This document shows, in pieces, positions 1 to 10,982 of a DNA stretch of 64,000 nucleotides; positions within the stretch are counted from its first letter, which is position 1; the number at the start of each line of letters is the position of its first letter. The stretch is taken from NCBI RefSeq assembly GCF_005239225.2, contig NC_133287.1, positions 601,493 through 665,492 of the forward strand, written 5' to 3'. Origin of the DNA: Populus alba (Eukaryota; Streptophyta; Magnoliopsida; Malpighiales; Salicaceae). Under the pieces are notes generated by a model that was not told the origin of the DNA, made no database searches, and saw nothing but the letters and a program-made list of their open reading frames with translations. A program made the translations under genes and the position numbers.

Positions 1-1650
1 CTAAAAGGGTTTTGAGGTGGTTTAAGCTAGCTTCAAGTCTGAAGGTCAACTTTCATAAAAGTTATTGGTTGGAATCAACCTAGATGATGAATATACGACA
101 AAAAATGGTAAATGTAATAAATTGCAAATGAGACTAAATCCCAATCCCGTACTTAGGACTTCTATTAGGAGCAAATTGCTTTGTTTGGCAGTTCCTGCAA
201 AATTGATATGCGGCAGGCTTTGTAATTTTTCGTCCCGCCAGGCTATGGCGTTTAATGAAACCATATTCTTCTCAAAAAAAAAAATCCAAAATGACTCTCC
301 ACTTGAAAACTTGTAATAAATACCATCTGAACAAGATTAGGTCTATGGAAAGGATGCTTATTGAGCATGGCAAAAAAAAAAAGTCTTATTAAAATTATGG
401 TGCCCTCCCTCCTCTTATATTACATGTATGTGTTTCTTATGCTAGGTCACCACTTCAATTAAAAAGAGATTCTTATGGTGTGGCGATTTAAAAGATAAAA
501 AAAAAAATTATAACATTACATAGCATATATTAGTCGGGGAAAGAATAGAGAAGGTCTAGACATTGGTTCACTAGAAGGCAAGAACAAGGATTTGCTATTT
601 AAAAGGCTATGGTTAATCTTGGAGGACGACAAGAGCTTATTAGTAAAGAGTATTAGATTTCTTTCACTAAAGGCCTACCAAATACTTCATCCATCTATTT
701 CAGAAACATGGCAATCCATAAATTCTACATTAGCACAGACTTTGCAATTAGAGAGGCTTTGAAGAATAATTGTTGGTATTGGGCTGGCAATGACAAATAC
801 ATCAACTTCTAGACAAATAAATAGTTATCTTATGGGATGTTAAAAAATCTTTATCCACGTCTATTTTTCTTGTCCACAACACCTTCATCATGTTTGCTAG
901 ATATTGGGGAGTACGTCTCAGCTTAGTGGAAGTGGAGGTTATATTGGAAAAGATACATACGACTATTAAAAGAGGAGCAGTTACATAGTATGCTCAACTG
1001 CTAGTAGGTATAACTTTGCATAAAAAACAGAGATGATACAAGAATGTGGGAAGGAGAAGTAACTGGTGTTTTATACTATCTAGTCCGAAAGTGATTTAAT
1101 TGATAACATCTATTATTCAGGAAACTTCCCTTACTCTTCCCTCTTGTGGAAATTCCACACCAAAAGATCAAAATGTTCATATGACTGTTACTGCATGGCA
1201 GAGTGTGTGCTAGAGCCTTTCCTAGCGTATCATCATTTGATACATCCCAACCAAGAAATATATCCCTTTTGTGAACATGAAACAAAAACACATGGAGACT
1301 GTGGTAACAATTTCAAATTAGTTTGGCATCTTTGGGTGCATGCTGAATAGAATAGATCAAATCATCAATTTAATGGTTGGACATGGAAAAAGACAAGTTC
1401 TAGTGAAGTGCCTTAATGATGTTATTGTATAGCATTTTATAGGGGTATTTGGATTGCAAAAAACAAGCTAATCTTTGAGGATAAAATGTCAGATTGGAAT
1501 TTATAGTTTCAGCTCATTCTCCATCTTCTAACATTTTGATTAAAGGCTTGAAACAATAACTTTACATACACAGGGAATGATTCAATTAGAGGCCTTGACG
1601 GTATTTTATCATGGACTAATAAGTGAAGTGTTCTTGATTTTAGAAACTTA
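1..1650 (+). mobile_element. LINE (L1-type) 3' remnant, unit A copy
   Basis: Left part of the duplicated LINE remnant; position 1 corresponds to 11,491 in unit B. Broken plus-strand frames resemble the C-terminal part of L1-type ORF2. They cover the segment after the reverse transcriptase and a zinc-binding RT-associated region near 1144-1350 with spaced Cys/His and a 'KLVWHLW' stretch. A tail near 1441-1480 resembles the usual 'iWiarNklIFe' ending. Stops and frameshifts are frequent, so it is dead. No poly-A tail or target duplication was found, and the 3' limit is approximate. The element begins upstream of the window. Confidence 0.7.
177..285. other. Unit A-specific segment of about 109 bp
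   Basis: Between 'gagcaaat' and 'ccaaaatg' unit A has about 109 extra bases compared with unit B, where the flanks are joined at about 11,666. The two ends share a short 'aaat' microhomology, so a deletion in unit B is as likely as an insertion in unit A. The segment ends in an A run. I do not recognise it as a known element. Confidence 0.6.
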
Positions 1651-2600
1651 GCAAAACTTCTTTTTTGCACATCCTTTAATGTTTTGAATTCTCACTCCTC
1701 TCTTTTATTTCCATCTCACTCACATATTTTTTAAGTTTCAAACAGTGCTTAATTTCTCGTGTGCGGATCTAATCCAACCCCAAAATATTGAAATGTTCAA
1801 TTAAGGTTTTCACATTTCAGGTGCTTGTTGATCTCTAGTTTTTTGACGAAAAACAATCGAACCACTTGGTCATACTGGTGAGCTAGAAACTTAGGATACA
1901 AATTAAAATAATGTTGTCTAACAATCCTGATGAATTAAGGTCAACGAGAGGCTATGTGGAAGTGCTCCCATAACGGTTTTTAAAGTTCGTCAAACACGCA
2001 GGGTGCCTTGTACGATTTGCTTGAGAAAAATGAAACAAGAAAAGTCAGCTAAAGATGCTTGCTGAAAAAAGACTCTAATAATCTGTGTTGACATGTAATT
2101 ATGGTAGCAAGAAGTTACAATTATCCTTGCCTTTTCCTATTTTATATCAACTATCATGCATATACTTGACAACAAACACACAGTGAGTGCGGAACGAAAT
2201 CAATTGCTAATTGTTTTAACACTGCATCCACCTCGGTGAATTGACACGCTGATCAGCTTAAATTAGAAAAAAAAATATCTAGTTAATCTGATAATATTAT
2301 TGATCCAATCAAATTTAATTAGAATATAATTATCAATTCACGGACTTTTAAAAAAAATTATTAAAATAATATTATTTTAATTATTTTTTTTTAATTAACT
2401 TGGTGATCAAGGCATTGCCCCAGTCGAACATCTGATGGAGTTTTAAAACTATGCCAATTATAATGAATGCTTACGTGTGAAAAAAAAAAAACAACGATAA
2501 CCAGTAACCAGGAGGTGACTCACCTACCTAATCCAAGACCTAATTTTGGATATATTATTCTTTCAAAGCCTAACTTGGTTTGCTACTAGATTTCGACATT
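1651..2600. other. Spacer upstream of STIG1-a, unit A
   Basis: AT-rich, no gene. It contains a block at about 1860-2110 (shared word 'ttgtacgatttgcttgagaa') that recurs upstream of the other STIG1-like genes at about 9180-9430, 18,035-18,275 and 35,975-36,220, and in shorter form at 39,780-39,925. This marks older duplications of gene plus upstream DNA. A polyA/T-rich stretch lies at 2270-2400. Confidence 0.6.
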
Positions 2601-2861
2601 AACTTGGAAAAAAAAAAGTTGAATAAGACCACTCCACTACTAGCACACAACATGAGAAACCATGCAATTTCCTTTCAAATTCGAGTTGCTTTCATACGAT
2701 GAGGAACCCTTTATAAATACCTCATCAAAGCCTTCATTCTTCTCCATTAAATCATCCATATCTTAACCCCTCTCAATCTCTCCTCCATCAATACTTCAAT
2801 ATCTTCTTGAGGTATACACATTTTACTTGCCTAGCTCGGTTAATTTCTAATACAAAACACC
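2600..2861 (+). promoter_or_regulatory. Promoter of STIG1-a (unit A), conserved in all five copies
   Basis: A 'gaataagaccactccacta' block near 2619-2637 is shared by all five STIG1-like loci. It is followed by a TATA box (ttataaatac, 2711-2720) about 145 bases before the ATG and a CT-rich probable 5' UTR. The same block, TATA and spacing recur at 10,648, 18,787, 37,441 and 40,819. The transcription start is inferred. Confidence 0.6.
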
Positions 2862-3324
2862 ATGAAGTTTCTTAAGATATTCTTTTTGCTAGCCATGCTC
2901 ATGTCTTTAGCCATTAATCTTTCTGCTACACCGTCTGAGGAAGAATCATTCCTTGACTTTGATAACGAAGATGAGGAAAACTCTGATCTTCCACAGCCTG
3001 AGAACCAAGAAACAACTTTCATCTTTTACGAGGGGCAAACCGCTTTCTGGCCCAGACTCGGGGGTGTCATGACATGTGACAAGTACCCTAAGGGTTTGTC
3101 GTGTCAAGGGCAGCCCTGGTCCAGATTGCTGCAAGAAAAAGTGTGTGAATGTGATGACAGACAGGCTCAACTGCGGCATGTGTGGTAAGAAGTGCAAGTA
3201 TCCGGAGATTTGCTGCAAAGGTCAGTGTGTGAACCCGATGTCTGACAAGAAAAACTGTGGGGGTTGCGGCAACAAGTGCAAGAAAGGGAGTAAATGTCAG
3301 TATGGAATGTGCAGCTATGCATAG
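2862..3324 (+). pseudogene. STIG1-like peptide gene (STIG1-a, unit A), frame broken by four +1 changes
   Basis: Second copy of the intact gene at 19,029-19,487 and almost identical to it. It starts with the same signal peptide (MKFLKIFFLLAM), but the frame breaks near 3016-3027 and again near 3060-3090. Compared with the intact copy there are four extra bases (in 'aacttt', 'cttttac', 'cggggg' and 'ctaaggg'), giving 463 instead of 459 bases. The Cys-rich C-terminal half is readable in another frame up to 3324. The only clear substitution is a synonymous Lys codon change. Because every change is a one-base gain within or beside a short single-base run, like many other differences in this window, I suspect assembly error rather than true decay. 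As written the sequence cannot encode the full peptide. Confidence 0.8.
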
Positions 3325-3654
3325 AAATCCATGGCTCCATGCGTGCACGTATATATCTACTTGATCTCGGACCAAACAAGTAGAGATTTGCAGCTTAAAT
3401 TGAATTTGATTGTAGTAGAAACAGCTACATCTATACATATGTAGTTAGTAGCATAGTCGTTTGGGCAAGGAAAAAAGCCGAAAACGATCTTCCAATCATC
3501 GGCTTCGCTAGCTGGGGTTTTATTTATTCTTTCAATTCAATGCCCTTATTGTAAGAAGGGGTATATATATCCTTAATTCTTCATGAATTGTTTCAAGTTA
3601 TTCTTCTATATAAGGTTTATAGTTAATATTTTTCGTTTTTTCATTTTTCTACTA
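3325..3654. other. 3' flank of STIG1-a, unit A
   Basis: Probable 3' UTR and spacer, AT-rich, matching 19,488-19,816 in unit B. It ends at the TTTAT target duplication of the Copia insertion. Nothing else is seen. Confidence 0.6.
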
Positions 3655-3659
3655 TTTAT

Positions 3660-3884
3660 TGTTAACTACACGGCAACTATTGCAATATGCCAAGCAAAAC
3701 TGGAATAGATAATTATTGAATAGAAATGTTAGCTATTAAATAGCCTTATAAAGATAACAGAAAGACCACAAATTCAGCCCATTATCTATGCTAACAGAAG
3801 TGGTAACGTGTACAATGGAAATAAGAAAAAGTCTTCCTAGTAAATAGGAACTTTATTTGCAGAACAAAAGAATAATTCTTATCA
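3660..3884 (-). repeat. 3' LTR of Copia-1, unit A
   Basis: 225 bp. It differs from its partner at 8276-8499 by two substitutions (t/c in 'ccttataaag' and in 'cccattatc') and one extra A. The same two substitutions separate the LTRs of the unit B copy, so they arose before the duplication. Confidence 0.95.
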
Positions 3885-3907
3885 AAATCCCTCCCTTAAA
3901 CTTACTG

Positions 3908-6900
3908 TCATTCAACAGTTAGTTTTATACTATCAGCATCGCAGACACCCATCATCCTTCGAAGTCTTTGAAAAACATCGACCTTTAATGGTTTGGTCAT
4001 TATGTCTGCTACCTGATCCTTGCTCCCACAATGAATTAAAGCAATCGAACCTTCCTTCGTGAGATTTCGTAGAAAATGATACCTCACATCGATATGTTTA
4101 CTTCGACCATGCATCACAGGATTCTTGGACAACTTGATGGTTGAACTGTTATCACATCTGATCAAAGTACAAGTCTCATTATTGTATTCAAACTCCTTCA
4201 GTACTCTTTTCATCCATATGGCTTGACACGCACAAACTGCAGCTGCTATAAATTCTGCTTCTGTAGTGGACAATGTGACAATAGGCTGTTTCTTTGAACT
4301 CCACGTTACAGCACCTGAACTTAATAAAAACACATAACCACTTGTGCTCTTTCGATCTTCCATATCTCCTGCATAATCACTATCAGTGAAAAGCAAGAAG
4401 TCCATCATCTCCAACTTTTCTGTAGTAAATACCATAATTTACCGTTCCTTTTTAAGTACCGAAGAACTCGCTTTGCAGCCTGTAAATGCAACTCAGTTGG
4501 TCTTGACATGAATCTGCTTATAAGACTTGTGGCAAACATCATATCCGGTCTTGTGGCAGTGAGATACATCAAACTTCCCACAATTTGTTTAAAATATGTC
4601 TCATCTATAGTAGTACCATTTTCATCTTTATTGATCTTAAAAACCTGGGATAATTGGACTGCTCACTTCATTACTTTCAAGCATTCCAAATCTCTTTAAG
4701 ATTTCAAGAGCATAATTTCTTTGATATATAAAAATACCATCCGCTTGTTGAAGCACTTCTATGCCAAGAAAAAATCTCATGCTCCCCAAATCAGTCATAT
4801 CAAACTCTCTCATCATTGAATTTTTGAAATCGCACATCATATTTTTTATCATCACCAGTAAAAATCAAATCATCAACATAAATACTTACAATGATGATTT
4901 TTTCCTGCTGCATTCTTCTTTGTGAAAAGTGTTTGCTCACTATCACACTTCTGAAATCCCTCCTTGATAAAGTGTCCCTCAATTCGACTAAACCATGCTC
5001 GTGGAGCCTGTTTTAATCCATACAGTGCTTTTGTGTAATTTGTAGACCAAGTGTTCCTTTCCTTCTATCTCGTAACCCTTGGTTGCTTTAATATAAACTT
5101 CTTCGCTTAGTTCTCCATATAAGAAAAGCTGACTTGACATCTAGCTGAAAAATCTTTCATCCCTTTTGTGCTGCCAGGGCAATGATCATTCTCACAGTGT
5201 CCATTCTTGCTACTGGTGCAAAAACCTCCGTGTAGTCTATTCCATGTTTTTGCGAATAGCCTTTAGCTACAAGCCGTGCTTTGTGCTTGTCGATTTCGCC
5301 ATGTTCATTGTATTTGGTCTTGTATACCCATTTGACACCAATTTTCTTTGCTCCGGTGGGCAATTCACGCAAGGACCATGTGTTATTTTTTTTAATTGAG
5401 CTGATCTCAATGTCCATAGCTTGTCTCCACTTTGCATCCGTTACTGAATCTTCCAAATAAAGAGGATCCCCTGTTGACATATTCTGAACAATATGTGCTT
5501 CGTCTTCTATTTTCTCATCGGCCAAGAGGACATAATCATGCAGGTAAGAGGGAGGACGTCGTGTTCTTTGATTACGTAATCTCTCTGTATCATCATTAAA
5601 CATGTTACTGCTTTCACCCTCTTCTCCCTCAAATTCACTCACCCGTGCCCTTCCCTGAAGTTCATTCACCCGTGTATTAATTTCCCTTGCATCACTCACC
5701 CTTGCATCATTTTCACTCACCATTTCATCACTGTCCCCATGATTCTCACTATTTTCATGCACTCGATCCCCATTATTTTCACTCACCTTTATGTTGCTTT
5801 CCCCATGAATTTCAGTGTCTGCACTCACCCTCTCTACTTCATCACTGTTATTTTCTCCCCAATCTAAATCTAACAAGATTTGGCTCTCATAACATACATC
5901 CCAATTCCATTGTTCATCCTCCTCAAAAATAACATCTCTACTAACAACAATTTTTTTTGCTAATGGATCAAATAAACGATAACCCTTTGATTCTTCACTC
6001 ACCCCTAACAAAACACATGGAAAACTTCTGTCATCTAATTTACCTCTTTTAGCAGCAGGGACATGCACATGAGCTAGGCAGCCGAATACCCTGAAATGCT
6101 CAACAGAAGGCTTCACACCACTCCACGCCTCTTGTGGTGTGATATTCTTCACTGCCAAAGTAGGACAACGATTCAAGACATAAAAAGTCCATTTCACAGC
6201 TTCAGGCCAGAATGTTTTTGGAAGCTTTTTATCAGATAGCATCGATCTAACCATATTCATCACCGTACGATTTTTCCTTTCAGCCACCCGTTTTGTTGTG
6301 GCGTGTAAGCATTTGTGAGCTGCCTTTTTGATGCCCATTTTGTTGCAGTAATCTGTGAAATCAATGGAAGTAAACTCCCCTCCCCTGTCAGTGCGTAAGC
6401 ATTTGATGCTCAAACCTCTCTCCTTTTCCACCATTGTTGTAAACAATTTGAAACAACACAGTGCTTCACTCTTTGCTGTCAACAGGTATACCCATGATTT
6501 ACGGCTAAAATCATCAATAAAACACAAGGTATACCTTTTTCCACCATTTGAAGTAGGAGATATTGGGCCACATATATCTGCATGAATGAGCTCCAAAGGC
6601 TGACTTGCTCTCCACGTTGTCCTTGTCTGCATATCACCACTCTGTTGCTTCCCATTGATACAATTTATACAGACAGTATGTGATTCTTGAAGCCTAGGAA
6701 GACCACGAACCATCCCCTTTTGTTGCAAAACTTTCAAGCCTGAATAACTAAGGTGACCGTATCTTCGGTGCCACAAAAAAAACAGATCATTTGTGCTTGT
6801 ATAAGAGCACCATTCTGATGACACTTTAGCAGCAGCTGGTGTATGAGACAGCAGTATAAACATTCGGTTTATACTCATTTTGGTCTGAATAATCAGACCC

Positions 6901-8190
6901 TTTAGAGGGTGATATAATTTGCAAAAACCATGTTGAATTAAAATAGCCAAACCCTTCTCTTGTAATTGGCCAATGCTCAAAAGATTGTTTTTGAGTTCTG
7001 GGACATAATATACCTCATTCACAACATGAGTAATTCCATTCAGAAATAACTTAATACTGCCCTTCCCAATCACATTCATTTTGCTATTGTTGCCCAATTT
7101 TACTGAATGAACAAAACTCTCATCAAGATTTATGAACATACCTCTGCTGCCACACATGTGATTTGAACACCCGGAGTCAAGAAACCAGGCTTCAATTTGT
7201 TCAGTTTCAGCTGACTCAGTGTATGCCATCAATAGCATATCATCAACTTGAACCTGTTCTGCTTCGGATAACTCAGTGTAAGTTATCAATAACATGTCCT
7301 CAACCTGATCGGCTTCATGCGTCTCTGTGTATGCCATCAAAAGCATATCGGTTTCTGCACTTGCTTCCACATAATTTGCTTCTTTATTCCATCTTGGACA
7401 TTCATATTGAAAATGTCCAAGATTATGACACTTGTAACATTCCACAGTAGCTCTATTGAAGGCTGAACCTCCTTTTCCACGCCCTCGTCCTCTGTAATGT
7501 CCCCTTCCACGTCCACTGCTGCTCCAGGTATTGTCTGCTGTCACCTTTCAAAGCCTGCTCCAAACCACTGCTTTTGTGGATTTTTTTGCTCGTGTATAGT
7601 AAGAGAACTCTGCAACTCATCAATAGTAATTGTATCCAAATTCCTGGATTCCTCAATCGAACAAACTATGTAATTAAATTTGTCCGTGAGAGATCGAAGA
7701 ATTTTTTTCACAGATTGTGACATCAGTCATGGCTTCTCCATACACCCTCATCTTATTTGCTACCGTCATTACTCTAGCAAAATAAGCAGTAATTGTTTCA
7801 CCAGTCTTCATCTCCAGTATTTCAAAATCCCTTCGCAGGGCTTGAAGTGTTGATCGTTTGACTCGAGCATTTCCCTCATATTTGGTCTTCATTGACTCCC
7901 AGATCTTCTTAGACGTATCCTTTTCCAAGATTGTCTCCAGAATACTTCTGTCAATTGCTTGGAAAAGATAGTTCTTGGCTTTAAGATCCTTTAGCTTCCA
8001 TGCATCAAGCTCTTTCTGTCTTCCTTCTGACAGTGGTTGTTCCCCAAGTGCTGGTTCTTCAAAACCAGTTTCAATTAAGCACCAATATTCCTTGCTGCGA
8101 AGAAAATTTTCCATGAGCATGCTCCAATGGTCATAGTGACCATCAAAGCGTGGAATAGCTGGTTGCAACAAAATGCCCTTCAGAAGACAT
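3908..8190 (-). pseudogene. Copia-1 gag-pol, unit A, frameshifted
   Basis: Minus-strand polyprotein in several frames. Gag runs from an ATG at 8190 (frame break by 8171) to about 7674. A 795-residue frame at 7544-5157 has a CX2CX4HX4C zinc knuckle, the protease motif LDSGCSNHM, the pre-integrase 'LWHRRYGHLS' region, the integrase core with 'CLRTDRGGEF', and the start of RT ('KARLVAKGYSQKHGIDY'). Further RT with the catalytic YVDD lies at 4982-4800, then 4855-4637. RNase H and the tail ('DVRYHFLRN', 'ADIMTKPL') are at 4435-3908. Breaks around 4435-4640, 4850, 4905, 5030-5100 and 7540 coincide with one-base changes in homopolymers relative to unit B. Between zinc knuckle and protease is an acidic stretch with three copies of a 'DMLL(M/I)(A/T)YTE' repeat. 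Confidence 0.9.
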
Positions 8191-8275
8191 TGCTCTCTTC
8201 ACCTCTCTCTGTATAAAACTCTCACAAAAGCTGCTGCTTTATTTTCAGTTCCCAGTGGGGGCTCTGATACCAGTT

Positions 8276-8499
8276 TGTTAACTACACGGCAACTATTGCA
8301 ATATGCCAAGCAAAACTGGAATAGATAATTATTGAATAGAAATGTTAGCTATTAAATAGCCTTACAAAGATAACAGAAAGACCACAAATTCAGCCCACTA
8401 TCTATGCTAACAGAAGTGGTAACGTGTACAATGGAAATAAGAAAAAGTCTTCCTAGTAAATAGGAACTTTATTTGCAGAACAAAGAATAATTCTTATCA
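8276..8499 (-). repeat. 5' LTR of Copia-1, unit A
   Basis: 224 bp, adjacent to the tRNA-Met primer-binding site (two bases between). It should carry the element's promoter. Confidence 0.95.
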
Positions 8500-8751
8500 T
8501 TTATTATATTTATTTTGGATTAATATCTTGGATTCGGATTATCTAACGATATTCAAATTTATACTTGACCCTAAAAGTAAAATATTGAGTTTAAACGGGT
8601 AATTCAAGTCAATTTATAGGTTGAAATTTCATTTTTTTAATAAAGAGAAGTCAAATATTTTTATAGGATTAACATTTACACACACATATATATGATATTT
8701 GAAGAAATCCTTACAAATGAATTTACCTAAAAATATATGTCTATGTGCTTG

Positions 8752-8753
<2 letters not shown>

Positions 8754-8819
<66 letters not shown>
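8754..8819. repeat. (TA)n microsatellite, about 33 units
   Basis: Pure TA run of about 66 bp. The unit B counterpart (35,589-35,612) is only about 24 bp, one of the larger differences between the units. Confidence 0.95.
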
Positions 8820-8822
<3 letters not shown>

Positions 8823-10217
8823 TGATTTAAGATTTAATAAAAGAAAGGCGATTTAGCACAACAACAAGATAAATAGAATATTAATGGAAACGACGTTGCT
8901 ACTATAATTAATGTTTTTATTCCCTTCTCTATTTTCTTCTTGTTTTTAAATAAGGAAAAAAAAACAATTTGTCTCTCTTCATTTTTTACTTTTATCTCAA
9001 ATCTTCTTCCCTCATTTGTTTCATTTTTAATTGCTTCTACTTTTTTAAGTTCATCATTCTTCAAATTAAAAAATAATATAGATTATATTATATAGCATCA
9101 TCTAATAGTTATAAGTTAAAATAATGATCTGATATTGTAATAACAAAACAATCAAAAGTATAAATTTTAATTTTTGCTTCGACTATTGATTTTGGTGAGC
9201 TAAAAGCTTAAGATACGAAGATAATGTTGTCTAGCAATCGATCCTGATCAATGTCAAAAGAAAGACTTTGAGAAAGTGCTCCAATAACGGTATTTCAAGT
9301 TTGTCAAACAGGCAGCGTTCTAGTTTGTACGATTTGCTTGAGAAAATGGAACAAGAAACGTGGGCTAAAGATGTGTTGCCGAAATGGAGTCAAATAATTT
9401 GTGTTGACACATCATGGTGGCCGGCAAGTTCTAATAACTATTTATTTAAGATAAGATGTATTTTTTTTTTTTGCTTGTGATTTCTATTATAATTCATTTT
9501 TGCTTCTCCATATAAATAAAAATATATATAAAAAATTAAAAAATGTTGGAAGAAAATTAAAAAATATACCAGAATATCTAAAAAAATTATCAAAAATAAG
9601 TTAAGAAACATCAAAATATACAAGATTGAAAAATCTGATATTATTTTTTTACTGATGAAGACTCTATTAGCAAAGAAAAATTTAATTTGGGGAGAAAATT
9701 TTAAAATTGGATGTTTAATGATTTATTTGAAATTTTTCAAGATTTAATTGAATTTATTAGGAGCTTAATTGCAAAATAAATAATTTTTTAAGTCAATTTA
9801 GATTTTAATTAGGAGAAATTATAATCTAGAGATTTTTTTAGTGTCTTATGTTATAGCGTGCAATGGAAAAATAATAACAATTTTTTTTTTTTTATGGCTA
9901 ATGCTTCATCCCTGTGTTTTTGTTGCACACACACTCAATTTATATTGTAATTTCTTTGATTTGAAGGCAAACCGAACAAACTCAATTATTTGATTTCAAG
10001 AATTAATCTATACCATTAATTTGATTTTTTGTTGCTTTGTAGGCATAACTTGGAGGTAAAAAAAAGAATTATGGATTCTTGGATTGATATTATGGACCAT
10101 TTAATTAAAAATTGAGCTGTTTAGTGAGAGAATTTTTAGTTTTTAAATTGGTTCTCACCCTTCTACAATTACAATCATATCACTAAAAAATATATTTTTT
10201 TATTTTTTATTTATTTT

Positions 10218-10468
10218 TGAAACAGGAAAATGATTATGAAATGAAAGTAAATTAGCCAAATCATTTCTCAAAAATTTTGATTTTGATTTTTTATTTTTAA
10301 AAGAGATTTTTGAGTTAAAAAATGTGGCATGACAAATGTTATTTTTGAAACAGGAAAATGATTGTGAAATGAAAGTAAATTAGCCAAATCATTTCTCAAA
10401 AAATTTTGATTTTGATTTTTTATTTTTAAAAGAGATTTTTGAGTTAAAAAATGTGGCATGACAAATGA
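10218..10468. repeat. Tandem duplication, 2 x about 128 bp
   Basis: The stretch beginning 'tgaaacaggaaaatgatt' at 10,218 is repeated from 10,346, ending in 'gtggcatgacaaatg'. The same pair is in unit B (37,010-37,258), so it is older than the unit duplication. Confidence 0.9.
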
Positions 10469-10599
10469 TAGCAAGTATATTTCACCTGTGACGTGAAAGA
10501 AATTGATGACTAGCTAGTATGAAGAGAAGACTTGCCTACCGTCGTCTGATTTCTCTTCCAATTTATACCTAATTTGACATATAATATTCTTTAAAAACC

Positions 10600-10865
10600 T
10601 AACTTGGTTTACCTTGGGAGTGTTTGATGAAAACAATTCTCCTGAGGCCGTTGAATAAGACCACTCCACTAATAGCACACAATTTGAGACACCATACAAT
10701 TTTCTATAACCAAAGAGCCTCCTGTGATTTCTCCTCTATAAATACCTTCGAGTTCTCCTTTCTTCTCCATCCGAAGCATACTATATCTTCACCACTCTCC
10801 TTGATCAATATTTTTCATCGCTTTCAACTACATTTTACTTGCGTGGTCACCATAACACACACAAC
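10600..10865 (+). promoter_or_regulatory. Promoter of truncated STIG1-b, unit A
   Basis: The shared 'gaataagaccactccacta' block starts at about 10,652. A TATA box (tataaata, about 10,736-10,743) lies about 125 bases before the ATG. It is nearly identical to the promoter of the intact copy at 37,390-37,656, so the truncated locus may still be transcribed (inference). Confidence 0.55.
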
Positions 10866-10982
10866 ATGAAGCTTCTTAAGATATTCTTTTTACTAGCAAT
10901 GGTACTCGGGTGTTTAGCCATTTCTCTTGCTGCTACACCGTCTGAGGAAGATCAATCGTCTCTTGACTTCATTATCCAATAG
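10866..10982 (+). pseudogene. STIG1-b, unit A, truncated and fused to LINE sequence
   Basis: Starts as the intact STIG1-b at 37,657: signal peptide (MKLLKIFFLLAM...) and the start of the acidic propeptide (TPSEEDQSSLDF). After about 36 codons, near 10,975, it joins LINE reverse transcriptase sequence and stops two codons later at TAG (10,980-10,982), giving a 38-residue product. All 16 cysteines of the mature domain are missing, so peptide function must be lost. One substitution relative to unit B changes a residue just after the signal peptide (T to A). The junction is the boundary of the tandem duplication. Confidence 0.9.

Larger units (their letters stand above)
3660..8499 (-). mobile_element. 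Copia LTR retrotransposon (Tnt1/Tork-like), 'Copia-1', unit A copy
   Basis: Full-length element on the minus strand, 4.84 kb, with LTRs 3660-3884 and 8276-8499 and a 5-bp target duplication TTTAT (3655-3659 and 8500-8504). LTRs run tg...ca. The primer-binding site is complementary to initiator tRNA-Met (tggtatcagagc on the minus strand, about 8261-8272), next to the right (5') LTR. A purine-rich tract lies beside the left (3') LTR at 3885-3898. The order gag, protease, integrase, RT, RNase H defines Copia. The same insertion with the same target site is at 19,822-35,334, so it predates the tandem duplication. Confidence 0.95.
8505..10600. other. Spacer between Copia-1 and STIG1-b, unit A
   Basis: AT-rich, no gene; matches 35,340-37,390 in unit B. 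It holds a TA microsatellite, the upstream block shared by the STIG1 loci (about 9180-9430) and a 2 x 128-bp tandem duplication (10,218-10,468). Confidence 0.6.

Noticed and set aside
3088..3438. Minus-strand frames opposite the STIG1 genes (also at 19,191 and 41,257)
   Set aside because: Shadows of the Cys-rich coding sequence on the other strand.
9268..9480. Conserved 70-codon frame, identical at 36,061-36,273
   Set aside because: Conservation follows from the recent unit duplication; the block is the non-coding upstream segment shared by the STIG1 loci, and its other copies are not open.
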